Shown here in pieces: positions 7,592 to 15,435 of a stretch of 16,621 nt of DNA (positions are counted from its first letter, which is position 1; every line of letters starts with the position of its first letter). The position numbers and the translations under genes were made by a program. Source of the stretch: Candidatus Latescibacterota bacterium (GTDB lineage Bacteria; Latescibacterota; MVCY01); NCBI GenBank assembly GCA_030629295.1, contig DAOVPH010000008.1, positions 1-16,621 of the forward strand, written 5' to 3'. The notes under the pieces were generated by a model, which was not told the DNA's origin, did not search any database, and saw nothing but the letters and a program-made list of their open reading frames with translations.

Positions 7592-8575
7592 CTAATGTTT
7601 TACCTTCACTGGTTGGCCGGTTCGGGCGGCTTCCCAGGCGGCCTGGGTGAGCTGGGCTACTCGAAGGCCGCAGATAGCCGGGGCCTGAACCTCATCCTTG
7701 CCCAAAATGGCATCGATAAAATTCTGATCGGGGTTGGACCGGTAGGGAAGTCCCGTAGGCTGGAAGGGTTCAGGGACACCGGCGCAGATGTAGGTGAGAT
7801 CCCCATTGTAATAGTGAACCGCCGCCTTCGAGCCCCATATCTCTATGTCCTCTCGGAAACTGGGAGAGTTGCCCAGCACAGAGATGTTGCCAATCGCCCC
7901 ATTGGTGAATTTCACACTCAAGGCAGAGTTGATATCCACCTCGGTATCCAAGTTGTCGATGTAGGCAGTTACCCCGTCAGGCTCCAGTCCGGTCATCCAC
8001 AGGAGGATGTCCAAAAGATGGCTGCCGGAGTCGCTCAATTGACCTCCTCCGGATAGAGCTAACTGCTGACGCCAAGTTCCTCTCTGTGCCCGGTACCAGT
8101 CCTGACAGAGAAAAGCAGAGATGAACTGCACTTCGCCCAGTTCCCCGGTTCTGATCTGGTTCCGCACATAGCGAAAGGTAGGTTCAAAATGGCGCTGATA
8201 GGAAATAAGGAAGACATTCTCGCTTTTTTCCACCTCTTCCACAATCTGTTGGGCGTGCTCAGTGGTGCAAACCATTGGCTTCTCCACCAGCACATGCAGC
8301 CCTTTTCGGAGCGAATCCATCGCCTGTTGGAAATGAAGGGTGTGAGGGGTGGAAATCTCCACTGCATCCAGTTTTACCCCTTCCAGCATCTGCCGGTAAT
8401 CTGAGAAAGAGGGCAGCTCCTTGAGCTGGGGATAATCCTCCCAGGCTTTTTTCAGGCTATCCTGACTCACATCCGCCAGGGCAACTATCTCTGCCTCTGG
8501 CATAGTGAGCATTCTTCCTATATGCCCTCGAGCGTTGCCACCACACCCAATAAACCCTACTTTTATCTTTTCCAT
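7592..8575 (-). CDS. Gfo/Idh/MocA family NAD(P)-dependent oxidoreductase
   Basis: At 327 residues this is a typical two-domain Gfo/Idh/MocA enzyme, a family that oxidises or reduces sugars, inositols and related compounds. The N-terminal Rossmann fold shows GFIGCGGNARGH (8-18). VEKPM carries the family Glu-Lys-Pro (98-100), and SDSGSHLLDI carries His186 at the usual catalytic position. The substrate cannot be read from sequence. The ATG follows GAGAGGAG by 11 bases. It is separated from pepA by an AT-rich repeat gap and from prfB by a MITE-like element, so it may be its own transcription unit. No signal peptide is present. Confidence 0.92.
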   Translation of the reverse strand: MEKIKVGFIGCGGNARGHIGRMLTMPEAEIVALADVSQDSLKKAWEDYPQLKELPSFSDYRQMLEGVKLDAVEISTPHTLHFQQAMDSLRKGLHVLVEKPMVCTTEHAQQIVEEVEKSENVFLISYQRHFEPTFRYVRNQIRTGELGEVQFISAFLCQDWYRAQRGTWRQQLALSGGGQLSDSGSHLLDILLWMTGLEPDGVTAYIDNLDTEVDINSALSVKFTNGAIGNISVLGNSPSFREDIEIWGSKAAVHYYNGDLTYICAGVPEPFQPTGLPYRSNPDQNFIDAILGKDEVQAPAICGLRVAQLTQAAWEAARTGQPVKVKH

Positions 8576-8624
8576 ATCTTATGTTTCTCCTCTCTTTTTT
8601 TACAGTTTTCCTGGAAAATCAATC

Positions 8625-8778
8625 TTGATTGACTCGTAAAAAGTCCGAAGTTCCCCCTCTCCCTTGAAGGGAGAAGGTCGGGGTGAGGGTGAAAGTCTTG
8701 ATATTTTAAATAGTTTTTCTTCCCCCTCCCCTTTGTCCCCTCCCCCAGGGGATAAACGACTTCTTACGAGCGGATCAA
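8625..8778. mobile_element. MITE-like palindromic element with 21-base imperfect terminal inverted repeats
   Basis: The left arm (8625-8645) and the reverse complement of the right arm (8758-8778) match at 17 of 21 positions, including CTCGTAA next to the core. Inside are a perfect hairpin, TCTCCCTT (8658-8665) against AAGGGAGA (8667-8674), and the GGTCGGGGTGAGGGTG string common in intergenic palindromic repeats, plus a C-rich stretch near 8723-8750. There is no transposase, so any movement would have been non-autonomous. The right arm overlaps the prfB stop codon (8775-8777). The hairpins could also end prfB transcription. Confidence 0.6.
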
Positions 8779-9885
8779 TCTTTAGCACTTTGGCTGTGGA
8801 GCAGATAGGCACGGATAAACTGGTCTATCTCCCCGTCCATAACTGCCTGCACATTCCCTGTCTGGACGCCTGTGCGATGGTCTTTCACCAGATTGTAGGG
8901 GTGCATAACATAGGAGCGGATCTGGCTGCCCCACTCAATGCTCTTCTTTTTGCTTTCTATCTCCTTAAGTCTCTTCTGCTCCTCTTCTTCTTGGTGACGT
9001 TGGTACAGCTGAGCAGTTAGCACCCGCATGGCATTCTCTCGGTTTTGGTGCTGAGATCTCTCCGACTGGCACTGAACAGTAATCCCGGTAGGCAGATGGG
9101 TAATTCTCACCGCCGAGTTCACCTTGTTCACATTTTGTCCGCCAGGCCCGCTGGCGCGAAAGGTCTCTGTCCTGAGATCTGCCCCGTTGATTTCTACTTC
9201 AAATTTCTCATCTACTTGAGAATAAACGAAGACTGAGGCGAAAGAGGTATGCCGTCGACTCTGGGAATCGAAGGGGGAAATCCTCACCAGTCGATGCACT
9301 CCGACTTCGGTTTTGAGATAACCATAGGCATATTCACCCCTGACATCAACGGTGACCGATTTGATTCCCGCCTCATCACCGGGCTGAAGGTCTAAGACAT
9401 CCGATTGGAAATCTTGGCGTTCCATCCATCTGAGGTACATCCGGAGCAGCATCTGAGTCCAGTCCATCGATTCAGTACCGCCAGCCCCGGAGTGAATGGT
9501 GAGAATGGCATCCCGGGGGTCATCCTTTCCGCCCAGGATATTCCTGAACTCAAGCTCCTCTATCTTTTTCTCTAAAGGACCCAGTGCCTGGGCCACCTCA
9601 GCAAAGGTGTCAGAGTCATCTTCCTCTTGAGCTAATTGGAGCAATGTGGCCAGATCTTCCCTCTCCTGTTCCAACTGTTTCCAGGCAGAGACCCATTTTC
9701 TCCGGCGATTCAGCCCCTCAAGAAGCTCTCTGGCTGATTTTTCATCACTCCAGAAATCTGGCTCGGCTGTCTTTTGTTCTAACTCCGTTATCTGCGCCTC
9801 TTTTGTAGTCAGGTCAAAGACAGTCTCGTAGTTCAACCAACTTTTGCTTGCAGTATTGCAGTCTTGTTTCCAGCTCGCTTGGCAT
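8775..9885 (-). CDS. prfB: Peptide chain release factor 2, with programmed +1 frameshift
   Basis: RF2 reads UAA and UGA stop codons and triggers peptide release. The main frame shows the SPF anticodon-like tripeptide (in RISPFDSQS) and the GGQ release motif (in SGPGGQNVN). The first part is in another frame: ATG at 9883-9885, eight bases after AAGGAGG, reads MPSELETRLQYCKQKLVELR-DCL and then an in-frame TGA (9814-9816) inside CTTTGAC. Slipping +1 at CTT gives Asp-Leu-Thr-Thr and continues to the stop at 8775, about 369 residues in all, close to the E. coli RF2 length. A contiguous reading frame starting at TTG 9836 would lose the true N-terminus and should not be taken as the start. This is the classic autoregulation: low RF2 favours the slip. 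The gene follows the phosphate permease gene by 47 bases. Confidence 0.96.
9813..9819 (-). promoter_or_regulatory. RF2 programmed +1 ribosomal frameshift site
   Basis: On the minus strand the sequence is TGT-CTT-TGA-C. CTT is the slippery codon, TGA is the in-frame stop, and the following C makes a weak stop context, exactly as in other prfB genes. The upstream bases (CTACGAGACTGT) lack the AGGGGG Shine-Dalgarno-like stimulator of E. coli; only a weak CGAGA lies in about that place. Confidence 0.93.
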
Positions 9886-9932
9886 TTTCTCTGCCTCCTT
9901 AATTAGAAATGACTGAGTCGAATTGACTAACG

Positions 9933-11171
9933 TTATGGGCTGATCTCAACCATAATCTTGAAGATCAAGCCGCACAGTCCCGCGGCCACGGGAAGGGTGA
10001 GAAGCCAGGAGAGGATTATATTCCGGATGACTCGCAAGTTAAGTGCTGCCATTCCTCGGGCAAAGCCCACTCCCATCACTGTGCCCACGGAGACATGGGT
10101 AGTGGAGACAGGTAATCCCAGACAGGAACAGAGCAACACGGTGGTAGCGGCAGAGAACTCGGCGGCAAACCCTCGAGTAGGAGTGATCTCGGTGATGCGT
10201 TTACCTATGGTCTCCATCACCCGGCGTCCCCAGGTGGCGATGCCAATCACTAAGCCAACCCCACCTATAGCCAGCATCCAGATCGGGACGGTTGTTTTCA
10301 TGTCCACCGTGTGGGTGGCAATTATAGAGAATACCGCCGCTACTGGTCCCACCGCGTTGGCCACATCATTGGACCCATGGGCAAAGGCTTCATAAGAAGC
10401 ACTCATCACCTGCAGGGGCTTGGAAAGCTCTTCCACCTCCTCCGTCTGCACTGAGCTTTTAGGCGTGTATCTCCGCAAAAAAAGGTAACCTCCCAGACCA
10501 GATACGCCAGCCACCGCCAAGGCAATCCCCAGAATCGTAAGCAGAGGTAATTTCAGCTGTAGATTGCGCATCCCTGTGTGGATCACCGCCAGGGTGAGAA
10601 TCACACCGGTCAGGCCAACAAATATCGGGCCTATCCTCTTAAAAGAGAGCAGCGGTGCCTCGGTAGCCAAAACTTTATATCTGATTATATTGAAAATAAC
10701 AAAGGAGATGAGAGCTCCAAACAGGGGAGAGATCATCCAACCCAGGACAATGGAGAGGATCACTGACCATTTGATCCCGGTGATGCCGACGGTTATCAGG
10801 CCAAAACCCACTATGGCGCCTACAATACTGTGGGTAGTGGAGACAGGCATCCGCAGATAAGTAGCCACAGTAATCCACATCGCGGCCGCTAACAGGGCAG
10901 ATATCATCCCGTAGACCAACAGCGAAGGGTTATCAGCAAAGAAGTTAGGGTTGATTATCCCCTTACGAATGGTGTTAACTACCCGTGCCCCAACCAAGAC
11001 TGCACCCAGAAAGTTGAATACTCCAGCAATTATCACCGCCTGTCTGAAGCTGAGCGACTCTGCTGCCACCGAAGTGCCCATAGAGTTGGCGACATCATTG
11101 CTGCCAATGCTCCAGGCGATGTACAAACTTGCGACTATAGCAATAATCAGTAGCGTCATATCTGGCGCCAA
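9933..11171 (-). CDS. PiT family inorganic phosphate permease
   Basis: This 412-residue integral membrane protein has about ten hydrophobic segments and the internal duplication of PiT carriers, which take up phosphate (or metal-phosphate) by ion symport. Repeat one carries GSNDVANSMG (23-32) and PVSTTHS (109-115). Repeat two carries HGSNDVANAVGP (265-276) and PVSTTHVSVG (354-363). A charged loop around 233-252 separates the halves. It lies 11 bases after the DUF47 gene, the standard pit/DUF47 arrangement. The start is uncertain: TTG at 11171 or ATG at 11159 (codon 5), neither with a strong ribosome site. Confidence 0.95.
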   Translation of the reverse strand: MAPDMTLLIIAIVASLYIAWSIGSNDVANSMGTSVAAESLSFRQAVIIAGVFNFLGAVLVGARVVNTIRKGIINPNFFADNPSLLVYGMISALLAAAMWITVATYLRMPVSTTHSIVGAIVGFGLITVGITGIKWSVILSIVLGWMISPLFGALISFVIFNIIRYKVLATEAPLLSFKRIGPIFVGLTGVILTLAVIHTGMRNLQLKLPLLTILGIALAVAGVSGLGGYLFLRRYTPKSSVQTEEVEELSKPLQVMSASYEAFAHGSNDVANAVGPVAAVFSIIATHTVDMKTTVPIWMLAIGGVGLVIGIATWGRRVMETIGKRITEITPTRGFAAEFSAATTVLLCSCLGLPVSTTHVSVGTVMGVGFARGMAALNLRVIRNIILSWLLTLPVAAGLCGLIFKIMVEISP

Positions 11172-11182
11172 TCTTCCCAGGG

Positions 11183-11857
11183 TTAACGGGCTATAATCCT
11201 TCGCAGCCGGTCATCGGCGTTCTCACAGGCGTCTGCTATCTGGCCCAGGGTCAGCAGTACATGGGTGAGGAAATTTATGGTGATGGGATCTAACTCCTTC
11301 TCGTGAAGGTATATTTTCTTCGCCAAGGCAAATTGCAATTTATCCGACTCCCATTCCTTCTTATCTACTTGCTTGATTAACCGATGGATCTTCTCTTCTT
11401 CACCTTTCAGAAAGGCTGTCTTCAACAGATCCTTTAACTCCTGGATCGACAATTTGTAAGCCTCTACCACCTCCTTGAGTTTCTCCATCAGATTACGAAA
11501 ATCCTGCTTCAGATATTCCGGCACCTCGGTGGGACGCAAGGCCAGAATAGTAACCGCATCCTGGCAGAAGTCGGCAATCTGATCCTGTTCCCGCAGAAGG
11601 GCCAGTATGTCCCCCCGATCTACAGGCATAAATAGGCTCTTGGGCAGATGTTCTCGCAGGGCGTTCTTTACCTCGTCTGCCTGATACTCTAACTGGGATA
11701 TCTCCTCCATCTCGTGATCAAAATCCATTTTGTCGCCTTCTTCTATCCATCGGTTTACTACTATAACGAACCTGTTGAAACAGGTCTCTACCGCCAGAAA
11801 GTGCTCCAGAAGGGACTCAAACGGCGAATGGCGGAAAAGAGAAATCGGTATCCTCAT
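11183..11857 (-). CDS. DUF47 / PhoU-like phosphate transport regulator (TIGR00153 family)
   Basis: The 224-residue, almost wholly helical protein matches the DUF47 family of PhoU-like three-helix bundle proteins. The two acidic metal-binding repeats are visible as Glu57-xxx-Asp61 (EYQAD) and Glu168-xxx-Asp172 (EWESD), along with PVDRGDI (78-84) and the C-terminal ENADDRL. Such proteins are nearly always encoded beside PiT permeases and are thought to control them, and here the permease gene follows 11 bases downstream. The ATG is ten bases from AAGGAGG. It begins 19 bases after the stop of the UDP-sugar enzyme gene, so all three may share a transcript. Confidence 0.93.
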   Translation of the reverse strand: MRIPISLFRHSPFESLLEHFLAVETCFNRFVIVVNRWIEEGDKMDFDHEMEEISQLEYQADEVKNALREHLPKSLFMPVDRGDILALLREQDQIADFCQDAVTILALRPTEVPEYLKQDFRNLMEKLKEVVEAYKLSIQELKDLLKTAFLKGEEEKIHRLIKQVDKKEWESDKLQFALAKKIYLHEKELDPITINFLTHVLLTLGQIADACENADDRLRRIIAR

Positions 11858-11876
11858 AACAATTCTGCCTCCTTGT

Positions 11877-12806
11877 TCACGTTGATTGCTGGAACCAATG
11901 TATCGTTCTGTTTAATCCCTCGGCAATACTCACCTTAGGCTCCCATCCCAACAGTCTCTTGGCCTTGCTTATGTCCGGTTGTCTTACCTTCGGGTCATCT
12001 TCTGGAAGGGGGTTGAAGACTATTTTGCTATTGCTATTGGTGAGTCGCAGGATGGTTTTTGCCATCTCTGACACGGTCATCTCCTGGGGATTTCCCAGAT
12101 TCACCGGGGTGTGGATATCGGAGAGCATCAGGCAATAGATGCCCTCGATTAAGTCGGTTATGTACCCGAAACTTCTGGTCTGGGAACCATCGCCAAACAT
12201 GGTGATGTCCTGGCCGGCTAATGCCTGACAGATGAATGTGGGCACTGCCCGGCCATCGTTTTTTCGCATTCGAGGCCCAAATGTATTAAAGATGCGGGCG
12301 ATTCTGGTATCCACCCCGTGATAACGATGGTAAGCCATAGTGATCGCCTCGGCATAGCGCTTGGCCTCATCGTACACCCCCCGAGGACCAACCGGATTAA
12401 CATTCCCCCAGTAATCTTCACTCTGGGGGTGAACTTGAGGGTCCCCGTAGCATTCGGAAGTGGAGGTCAGCAAAAAGGCAGCCTTCTTCTCCTTGGCCAA
12501 TCCTAAGGTCTTGTGCGTCCCCATCGCCCCCACTTTCAGTGTCTGGATGGGCAACTGCTGGTAGTCAATGGGGCTGGCTGGACTGGCAAAGTGAAGCACA
12601 AAGTCCAACTGGCCAGCCACATAGACATAGTTGGTAACATCGTAGCGGATGAACTCAAATCCTTCGATTCCGAAAAGATGGGCGATGTTATCCGCATTCC
12701 CCGTCACCAGGTTATCCATACAGATAACCTGATGACCTTTATTCAGTAAGAACTCACATAGATGTGAACCTATGAATCCAGCTCCGCCGGTGACCAGAAT
12801 CCTCAT
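11877..12806 (-). CDS. NAD-dependent UDP-glucuronate decarboxylase-like SDR (UXS type)
   Basis: This 309-residue extended short-chain dehydrogenase makes, most likely, UDP-xylose from UDP-glucuronate. Evidence is GGAGFIGSH (7-15) for NAD, Asp31 at the end of strand two, the UXS-type HFASPASPIDY (72-82), STSECYGDP with Ser117 and Glu118, the YDEAK catalytic pair Tyr145 and Lys149, RIFNTFGPRM, and GDGSQTRSF. These match UXS more closely than RmlB or GalE. It has no N-terminal membrane segment, as in bacterial forms. The ATG follows GGGAGGGG by four bases. UDP-xylose or a related pentose would feed a surface polysaccharide; the glycosyltransferases at 14293 onward are candidate users, by inference only. 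Confidence 0.9.
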   Translation of the reverse strand: MRILVTGGAGFIGSHLCEFLLNKGHQVICMDNLVTGNADNIAHLFGIEGFEFIRYDVTNYVYVAGQLDFVLHFASPASPIDYQQLPIQTLKVGAMGTHKTLGLAKEKKAAFLLTSTSECYGDPQVHPQSEDYWGNVNPVGPRGVYDEAKRYAEAITMAYHRYHGVDTRIARIFNTFGPRMRKNDGRAVPTFICQALAGQDITMFGDGSQTRSFGYITDLIEGIYCLMLSDIHTPVNLGNPQEMTVSEMAKTILRLTNSNSKIVFNPLPEDDPKVRQPDISKAKRLLGWEPKVSIAEGLNRTIHWFQQST

Positions 12807-12861
12807 CGTTCCCCTCCCAGTATTTTTGTGTCCGCAAATTATACATAAGGTCGCAATAATT

Positions 12862-12975
12862 TGTCATTGCGAGCGATAGCGAAGCAATCTCAATTTCCTC
12901 AAAATAAAGAGATTGCTTCGTCGCGGAGCCTGTGCTGAGCGATGGCAACGTGCTCCTCGCAATTGTAAAATGACA
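12862..12975. repeat. Palindromic intergenic repeat (ATTGCGAG...CTCGCAAT type)
   Basis: CGAAGCAATCTC (12880-12891) pairs perfectly with GAGATTGCTTCG (12909-12920) around a 17-base loop. The outer arm ATTGCGAG (12866-12873) pairs with CTCGCAAT (12956-12963), and TGTCAT (12862-12867) pairs with ATGACA (12970-12975) if six bases, TGTAAA, are looped out. The right half also holds about 30 extra bases, including GAGCCTGTGCTGAGCG, which look like a second repeat inserted within it. This is a widespread non-coding repeat type in bacterial genomes. It fills most of the gap between the dehydrogenase and the UDP-sugar enzyme genes. Confidence 0.7.
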
Positions 12976-13004
12976 GGATGACTCACAATGTTACTTTTGA
13001 AACG

Positions 13005-14015
13005 TCATCCCAGCTCACTGGGAAACAGAAGGATCTTCCGCGAATCTCTGTTCCTTGCCAATTCAAGGGCTTGTTTAATTTCACTTAGAGCCAATTTATG
13101 GGAAATCACTGCTTCAACTTTTATCCTGCCTTTTTCAACCAAGCTAATTGCTGGCAGAAAGTTGGCCAGCAGGCTGAATGTGCCAAATATCTTCAACTCC
13201 CGGCGGTAGACATCGAAGGGATCCAGGTTGATCTGAGTCCCCTGGGGACAAACACCAAAGTAGAGGACTCTACCTCCATCCTTGACATACTTAGGTAGTG
13301 CCTCCACTACCTGAGGAATACCGGTGGCATCGATGACCAGGTCGAATTTACCCCTTCCCGCTATCTGTTTAGGCAATGCTGGACTGTTGCAGAAGGTTTC
13401 GTCCACGCCCAGGCTTTGGGCAAAATCCAGTTTCTCCTGAAATAAATCCACCACCGCCAATGTAGAGGCCCCTTTCATCTTGCATGCCTGAGCCAATAAC
13501 AGACCAATAGGCCCTGCTCCAAAAATCAGGACTTCTTCACCCGGATCTACTCCCACTATCTCCACCCCGTGGAGGACGCAGGCTAAAGGTTCTATCAGCG
13601 CCCCTTGCTCGTAAGAAAGCCCACCAATAGAGTAGACATTTTCCTCCTTAACCACCACTTTCTGGGCGAACCCGCCGGGCAGACTAACCCCGTATGCCTT
13701 GAACTGTCGGCAGAAATGCTCTTTATGACTCTTACAGAAGGAGCATCTTCTACAGGGCACATTAGGGTCTACTGTAACCCGTTCGCCCACAGAGACAGTG
13801 CTAACCTCCTGCCCTATTTCAATCACCTCTCCCGCAAACTCGTGCCCTGGAATCAGAGGCAAGGAGGCAGGAAATTCTCCTTGGTAGATGTGAAGATCAG
13901 TACCACACAATCCCGCTGCCTTAACAGCGATGGCAACCTCTTGGGGGCCAACAGATGGGTCTTCTACCTGGGTAAACTCTGCCTTCCCAGGGGATTTAAT
14001 CACAACCGCCTCCAT
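13005..14015 (-). CDS. Zinc-dependent alcohol/polyol dehydrogenase (MDR family)
   Basis: The 336-residue protein is a medium-chain dehydrogenase of the threonine/sorbitol/butanediol dehydrogenase type. Catalytic zinc ligands are Cys37 in LCGTDLH and His58-Glu59 in PGHEFAGE. The structural zinc loop has Cys88, Cys91, Cys94 and Cys102. The Rossmann nucleotide site is GAGPIG (166-171), with Asp190 after strand two favouring NAD over NADP. The substrate is probably a sugar alcohol, threonine or secondary alcohol; sequence alone does not decide. The ATG follows AAGGAG by six bases. It is transcribed away from the glycosyltransferase operon across a 277-base gap with interleaved promoters. Confidence 0.93.
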   Translation of the reverse strand: MEAVVIKSPGKAEFTQVEDPSVGPQEVAIAVKAAGLCGTDLHIYQGEFPASLPLIPGHEFAGEVIEIGQEVSTVSVGERVTVDPNVPCRRCSFCKSHKEHFCRQFKAYGVSLPGGFAQKVVVKEENVYSIGGLSYEQGALIEPLACVLHGVEIVGVDPGEEVLIFGAGPIGLLLAQACKMKGASTLAVVDLFQEKLDFAQSLGVDETFCNSPALPKQIAGRGKFDLVIDATGIPQVVEALPKYVKDGGRVLYFGVCPQGTQINLDPFDVYRRELKIFGTFSLLANFLPAISLVEKGRIKVEAVISHKLALSEIKQALELARNRDSRKILLFPSELG

Positions 14016-14141
14016 TGAAATCTCCTTGCAAAGCGGATTAAATGTTCTCCCGTATATTAGCTAAGAGCGGACAGACTTAAGGAAAACAGCGCTCAACCTG
14101 GAACTGAACTCTTGCTCCTATGCACTACCAATAGAATTAAC

Positions 14142-14170
14142 AATATAATTGTCACCTTAGGTTAAGTCAA
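14142..14170 (-). promoter_or_regulatory. Putative sigma70-type promoter for the dehydrogenase gene
   Basis: On the minus strand TTGACT (14165-14170) and TATATT (14142-14147) are 17 bases apart, each five of six to consensus. Transcription would start near 14135, giving a leader of about 120 bases before the dehydrogenase ATG. Confidence 0.55.
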
Positions 14171-14176
14171 TATAAA
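14149..14176 (+). promoter_or_regulatory. Putative sigma70-type promoter for the GT2-deacetylase-GT2 operon
   Basis: TTGTCA (14149-14154) and TATAAA (14171-14176) are 16 bases apart, each five of six to consensus. Transcription would start near 14183, about 110 bases before the preferred ATG at 14293. It is interleaved with the opposing promoter, and ACCT-T-AGGT (14154-14162) lies between the two boxes. Confidence 0.55.
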
Positions 14177-14292
14177 TCTCATAATCTCTAAACCTGCTTA
14201 TTATTCAGTATTTTCCCTTGCAGATTCAAACCAGAAGTAGTATTTTATGCCGATGGGAAATGGCCACAAGAAGATCCTTTTTGGAGAAGGAA

Positions 14293-15435
14293 ATGTTTCT
14301 TAGGGTGCTCTCGATAACGATTGTTCTTTTCACAGTTGGCTACGCTACTGCGCTGCTGGTGACTCTACTGGGGCTGTTTCGCCTGTCGGCAATCCTCAGA
14401 CAGAAAGACCTCACCTTCTCTGTCTCCATTATTATTCCGGTGAGAAATGAGGAACAGAATATCGGCAGATGCCTGGATTCACTTGTAAAACAGGATTACC
14501 CCAGAAAACTCTTGGAGATCATCGTAGTTGATGACCACTCCAGCGACCGCACTGCCGAGGTGGTTAGCTCTCACCTGGGAGAGAATGTCCAGCTGTTAAG
14601 TACCAAAGGAGCCGCCACTAAGGGTAAGAAGGCAGCAATAGAGATGGGTATAAGACACAGCCGGGGCGAACTTATTTTCACCACCGATGGCGATTGCGTC
14701 GTGCCTTCCACCTGGATTAAGGGGATGGTTAGCTATTTCTCTCCCGCCGTGGGAATGGTTGCAGGGCGCACAGAGTTCTCTCGAACAGAGGAGCGTTCTC
14801 TGTTCCATAGATTGCAGTCCCTGGAGTTCCTTGGTATTGTGGCCGCAGGGGCCGGGGCAATTGGCGCGGGAATCCCTGCCACCTGCGGTGGGAGTAACCT
14901 TGCTTACCGCAGAGAGGCGTTCGAACAAACAAGAGGATTCGGGAAAGGAAAACGGTTGGTTTCCGGCGATGACGACATTTTGATGCAGACTATCCATAAG
15001 AAAACGCCTTGGAAGGTTACTTTCGCTACCGTACCGGAGACTTTTGTACAGACTCAACCGGCCGATAACATCAGTCTCTTCCTTCAGCAACGAGCACGTT
15101 GGGCGTCGAAATGCGCCCACTATCCCAAAAAATGGCTGGTTGCGTTATTGGCAGTGATCTTTTTCTACTTCTGCTTGATGCTCTTTTCTCTTCCCTTTTC
15201 TATCCATCTCTTCTCCCAGTTCCCCGTCCCACTTATCTGTTTCTCCCTGAAAGCAGCTGCGGATTTGGCCGTTGTCTGGACTGGCTGCATCCTGTTTCGT
15301 CGCCGGGACCTTCTTCCTTTTTTCCCGCTGGCCGAAATTTTCCATATCCCATACATTGTATTGGTTTCAATCCTAGGGTTCTTTGGCAGGTTCAGTTGGA
15401 AGCAACGAGAGGGAAAATGGCACTTTCACACCTAG
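14293..15435 (+). CDS. Membrane-associated family 2 glycosyltransferase
   Basis: This 380-residue protein has one N-terminal membrane segment (about 5-29), a GT-A catalytic domain, and about three C-terminal membrane segments (281-304, 308-336, 342-364). Catalytic motifs are in order: VSIIIPVRNEE, VVDDHSSD (78-85), the DxD metal site in TDGDC (131-135), GDDD (225-228) and QQRARW (265-270), which together indicate a processive or polyprenyl-lipid type inverting transferase. The frame is open back to a TTG at 14218, but ATG 14293 has GGAG six bases upstream and begins at the membrane segment, so I prefer it; ATG 14260 is another option. Its 3' end overlaps the deacetylase start by 19 bases. Donor and product are unknown; a surface polymer or glycolipid is likely. 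Confidence 0.9.
   Translation: MFLRVLSITIVLFTVGYATALLVTLLGLFRLSAILRQKDLTFSVSIIIPVRNEEQNIGRCLDSLVKQDYPRKLLEIIVVDDHSSDRTAEVVSSHLGENVQLLSTKGAATKGKKAAIEMGIRHSRGELIFTTDGDCVVPSTWIKGMVSYFSPAVGMVAGRTEFSRTEERSLFHRLQSLEFLGIVAAGAGAIGAGIPATCGGSNLAYRREAFEQTRGFGKGKRLVSGDDDILMQTIHKKTPWKVTFATVPETFVQTQPADNISLFLQQRARWASKCAHYPKKWLVALLAVIFFYFCLMLFSLPFSIHLFSQFPVPLICFSLKAAADLAVVWTGCILFRRRDLLPFFPLAEIFHIPYIVLVSILGFFGRFSWKQREGKWHFHT

Noticed and set aside
8600..8812. Minus-strand frame of 70 codons rich in Pro, Ser, Gly and Glu (SPSPRPSPFKGEGE)
   Set aside because: This is translation of the palindromic repeat at 8625-8778; such strings recur wherever the repeat is read through and do not mark a gene.
9958..10395. 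145-codon plus-strand frame opposite the phosphate permease
   Set aside because: Low-complexity antisense translation of membrane-segment codons, with no start signal.
12754..12948. 64-codon minus-strand frame running from the repeat into the UDP-sugar enzyme gene
   Set aside because: It reads through the palindromic repeat at 12862-12975 and overlaps the true gene start in another frame.
14596..15120. 174-codon minus-strand frame opposite the first glycosyltransferase
   Set aside because: Antisense to a well-supported gene; the composition looks like reverse-frame noise.
15099..15416. N-terminal extension of the deacetylase frame
   Set aside because: It lies wholly inside the glycosyltransferase gene in another frame, has no family similarity, and the NodB domain begins just after ATG 15417.
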